From Puniceibacterium confluentis (GTDB lineage Bacteria; Pseudomonadota; Alphaproteobacteria; Rhodobacterales; Rhodobacteraceae): a stretch of DNA of 64,000 nt. This document shows positions 61,958 through 64,000 of this stretch, in pieces. Below the pieces are notes generated by a model. It was not told where the DNA came from, made no database searches, and was given only the letters and a program-made list of their open reading frames with translations. Both the position numbers and the translations under genes were made by a program. Numbering within the stretch: position 1 is the stretch's first letter; every line of letters begins with the position of its first letter. The stretch spans positions 186,001 to 250,000 of the forward strand of contig NZ_VOJI01000003.1 in NCBI RefSeq assembly GCF_007923445.1. Reading direction: 5' to 3'.

Positions 61958-62530
61958 TCAGGCGCGCCCCCCCTCGGAAGACAGCGCCAGAGGCGAAACC
62001 CCGATGGATTTCAGCGCCGCCTCCCACTTGTCGCCATCGTCGACCCCGAACACCAGGTCCGGAGTGGCGTCGCAGATCAGCCAGCCATTCGCCGCCAGTT
62101 CGCCCTCGAGCTGCCCCGGCCCCCAACCGGCGTACCCCAGCAGCATCAGCCGGGTGTCGGGCCCGGTGCCCTGACCGATGCTTTCCAGAATGTCGAGCGT
62201 GGCGGTCATGTGAAACCAGTCATCGACCTCGAGCGTGGCCACCACCGATTCGTAGTCCGGTGAATGCAGGACAAACCCGCGCGACATTTCCACCGGTCCG
62301 CCGTAATGCACCTGCTGCCCCTCGACATCCGCCACAACCTCTATGGACAGCTGTTCCAACAGCATCCGCAGACTGACATCGGCTGTCGGCTTGTTGACGA
62401 TCAGGCCCATCGCGCCGTCGTCGGAATGCGCGCACATGAAGATCACCGCCTGATCAAAGCGCGGATCCCCCATGCCGGGCATGGCAATCAACATCTTGCC
62501 AGTCAGTCCGGTCGCATCAAGCTGTGCCAT
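61958..62530 (-). CDS. YqgE/AlgH family protein (UPF0301)
   Basis: 190 aa: start GLTGKMLIAMPGMGDPRFDQAVIFMCAHSDDGAMGLIVNKP is the family signature, with VHYGGPVEMSRGFVLHS and LLGYAGWGPGQLEGELAANGWL following. The family is widespread and implicated in transcriptional or redox control, without settled biochemistry. ATG 62528-62530 follows AAGGCAAC. Confidence 0.92.
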   Translation of the reverse strand: MAQLDATGLTGKMLIAMPGMGDPRFDQAVIFMCAHSDDGAMGLIVNKPTADVSLRMLLEQLSIEVVADVEGQQVHYGGPVEMSRGFVLHSPDYESVVATLEVDDWFHMTATLDILESIGQGTGPDTRLMLLGYAGWGPGQLEGELAANGWLICDATPDLVFGVDDGDKWEAALKSIGVSPLALSSEGGRA

Positions 62531-62671
62531 TGTGTTGCCTTGCTGCCAGTTCCTCAGACCCAACATGTACCCGCACCCCGGGGGGTGCAAGGGTGCGCGC
62601 ATCCGGTCACACACGCGAGTATCGCCGGAACGTGACTTTTCATTTCAGTACAAACTTGCCATTCCCAACCC

Positions 62672-63475
62672 ATGAAATATGTCCTTGCAGCGCTGCTTTG
62701 CGTCCTTTCCCTGTCCTCGGCCGCGCGGGCGCAGGACACCGGCCCCATCGTCAGGGCCGAGCTTCGCCCCGGTTGGCGGCAGGCGGACGGCAGCCATATG
62801 GCGGCACTGCACCTGACGCTCGCCCCGGGCTGGAAGACCTACTGGCGAAGCCCGGGCGACGCCGGGATTCCCCCCGAATTCCACTGGCAGGGATCGGAAA
62901 ACGTCGCCGCCGTCGGGGTGATCTGGCCGACGCCCAAGGTGTTTTATCAAAGCGGCATGCGCTCGATCGGTTACGTTGGTGAAATGGTGTTGCCGTTGCG
63001 CGTGACCGGCCGGACCGCCGGTCAGAGCATGCGGTTGCAGGGCACCATTGATCTGGGTGTGTGCAGCGACATCTGCGTGCCGCAGTCTGTTGACGTCGGT
63101 GTCGTGCTGCCCTCAGAGGCCACGACCCGCGACCCGCTGATCGCCGGTGCATTGGCCGACGTGCCGTTTTCGCGGAGCGAAGCCGGTGTGAAATCGGTGC
63201 GCTGCACGGTCGGCGTGGATTCCCGTGGCATGACGCTGCGCACCGACATCGACCTGCCGACCGGCAAGAGCACGGAGACCACGGTGATCGAGACCGCGAA
63301 TCCGCTGGTCTGGGTGGCGGAACCGAAGACGCACCGGGCCGAAAACGGCCACCTCATCAGCGAAACCAGGCTGAGCCATGTCGAAGGCAGCGCCTTTGCG
63401 CTGGACCGCTCCGGCGTGCGGATCACAGTGCTGCGCAAGGGCCATTCGGTCGATATACTTGGCTGCGACAACTGA
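62672..63475 (+). CDS. Secreted protein with DsbD N-terminal-like domain
   Basis: 267 aa with a Sec signal (1-20, ...SSAARAQ). The mature part is like the periplasmic N-terminal domain of DsbD (PF11412 type): LTLAPGWKTYWRSPGDAGIPPEFHWQGS, VFYQSGMRSIGYVGE, and the CSDICVP cysteine pair that carries reducing equivalents. There is no membrane or thioredoxin domain, so it may be a stand-alone reductant carrier to c-type cytochrome or envelope substrates. Confidence 0.85.
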   Translation: MKYVLAALLCVLSLSSAARAQDTGPIVRAELRPGWRQADGSHMAALHLTLAPGWKTYWRSPGDAGIPPEFHWQGSENVAAVGVIWPTPKVFYQSGMRSIGYVGEMVLPLRVTGRTAGQSMRLQGTIDLGVCSDICVPQSVDVGVVLPSEATTRDPLIAGALADVPFSRSEAGVKSVRCTVGVDSRGMTLRTDIDLPTGKSTETTVIETANPLVWVAEPKTHRAENGHLISETRLSHVEGSAFALDRSGVRITVLRKGHSVDILGCDN

Positions 63476-63575
63476 ACCGCCCCTGATTCCAGCGAAAACG
63501 TGAACGCATGGGGCCGTGCAATGCGGGTCGTTGTCCGGTAGTGTACATGCTTCGCGTGGCAGAAGGTGCCGTAGA

Positions 63576-64000
63576 ATGCGATTTGACCCGGTCCTTGCAG
63601 ATATCCGTTTCGGCTGCGGCCTGTCGCCCGGCATTCCGCCTGCGACCCATGCCAAGGTGATGCTGGCGACACTGGATGGCCCCGACATGGCCGCGCAGCA
63701 GTTTCCGATCCCGCAGTTCAGCGACATCCTGACCCGGATGGAAGCCCGGCAGGCCCTGCGCAAGGCGCGCCGCGATGTGCGCGGCACCCCGGAAGGCGAC
63801 GCCCTGGCCAAAGACATCCGGCAACTCGACAAGCAGGGACGCGCAGATCAGCTCACATGGTTCGGCCATCACCTGATGCGGCGGACCTGGACTCGCCAGC
63901 CGCTGCGCGAACGGCTGGCCTCCTTCTGGGCCGACCACTTCACGGCCGCAGGAAAGGCCGGCGTGATCAAGCGCGGCGGATCTCCCTACGTGGAAAGCGC
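63576..64000 (+). CDS. DUF1800 family protein, 5' part
   Basis: 141 codons to the window edge, start ATG 63576 with AAGG upstream. The beginning RFGCGLSPG and the block LRERLASFWADHFT match DUF1800 proteins, usually 450-500 aa and often paired with DUF1501 proteins, of unknown function. There is no signal peptide at this start. Incomplete. Confidence 0.82.
   Translation, partial: MRFDPVLADIRFGCGLSPGIPPATHAKVMLATLDGPDMAAQQFPIPQFSDILTRMEARQALRKARRDVRGTPEGDALAKDIRQLDKQGRADQLTWFGHHLMRRTWTRQPLRERLASFWADHFTAAGKAGVIKRGGSPYVES

Overview
The window is GC-rich, gene-dense chromosomal DNA from an alphaproteobacterium, most probably Rhodobacteraceae (Roseobacter group). The evidence is the priA - transaldolase - DUF484 - xerC order, a three-gene cytochrome bc1 operon, a CcrM-type GANTC methylase, a tiny aa3-oxidase subunit IV, a DmdC-like acyl-CoA dehydrogenase and the phaA-phaB pair. 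This placement is inferred from gene content, not from a database search. I see no prophage, insertion sequence, CRISPR array or integrase-bearing island. The single RNA gene is tRNA-Arg(CCT).

Layout. 1-6.0 kb: 5' part of priA (minus), then a transaldolase-like aldolase, DUF484, xerC, a PaiB-like protein and a glutathione transferase, followed by an outer-membrane barrel gene (minus). 6.3-9.1 kb: petABC, closed by a strong terminator. 9.1-12.5 kb: thiBPQ (minus) behind an atypical TPP riboswitch that abuts two copies of a 46-bp hairpin repeat. 12.6-17 kb: aroC, a DMT exporter, ccrM with three GANTC sites in its upstream region, and rnhB. 17-20.3 kb: a secreted repeat protein, a small periplasmic protein overlapping a membrane-tethered winged-helix protein, and an AGE-family sugar epimerase. 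20.5-25.4 kb: tRNA-Arg, a LacI regulator coupled to a YcaQ-type DNA glycosylase, and two phosphonate-linked genes (DUF1045, phnM-like).

25.6-36.6 kb is the most coherent accessory block, a reductive pyrimidine-degradation locus. It contains preT-preA (dihydropyrimidine dehydrogenase), a dihydropyrimidinase, an N-carbamoyl amidohydrolase, a five-gene ABC uptake module with an acetyltransferase inside it, and a RutR regulator. Two matching 16-bp RutR-like palindromes stand before the two minus-strand transcription units. A dispersed-looking pair of A/T-rich palindromes lies next to preA and recurs before mobA.

36.8-51.4 kb is mostly housekeeping: DUF1127, rpsD, an EAL-only phosphodiesterase, phaA-phaB, an mhqO-mhqD-like quinone detoxification pair, DUF465, trmN6-like, DUF2007, a polyprenyl diphosphate synthase, ispE, a TPR protein, ETF-ubiquinone oxidoreductase, greA and a membrane coiled-coil protein. 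51.5-55.8 kb is a molybdenum-cofactor block (moeA fused to an extra N-terminal domain, mobB, mobA, fdhD), head-to-head with azlC-azlD. 56.8-64 kb: a lipoprotein, cytochrome aa3 subunit IV, an Lrp regulator with its own operator, a metallo-beta-lactamase/acyl-CoA dehydrogenase pair, YqgE, a DsbD-N-domain protein and the start of a DUF1800 gene.

I found no clearly undescribed multi-gene defence or mobile system. The least ordinary items are the membrane-tethered winged-helix protein, the MoeA fusion, the hairpin repeats beside a damaged-looking riboswitch, and the RutR locus with its embedded acetyltransferase and lipoprotein.
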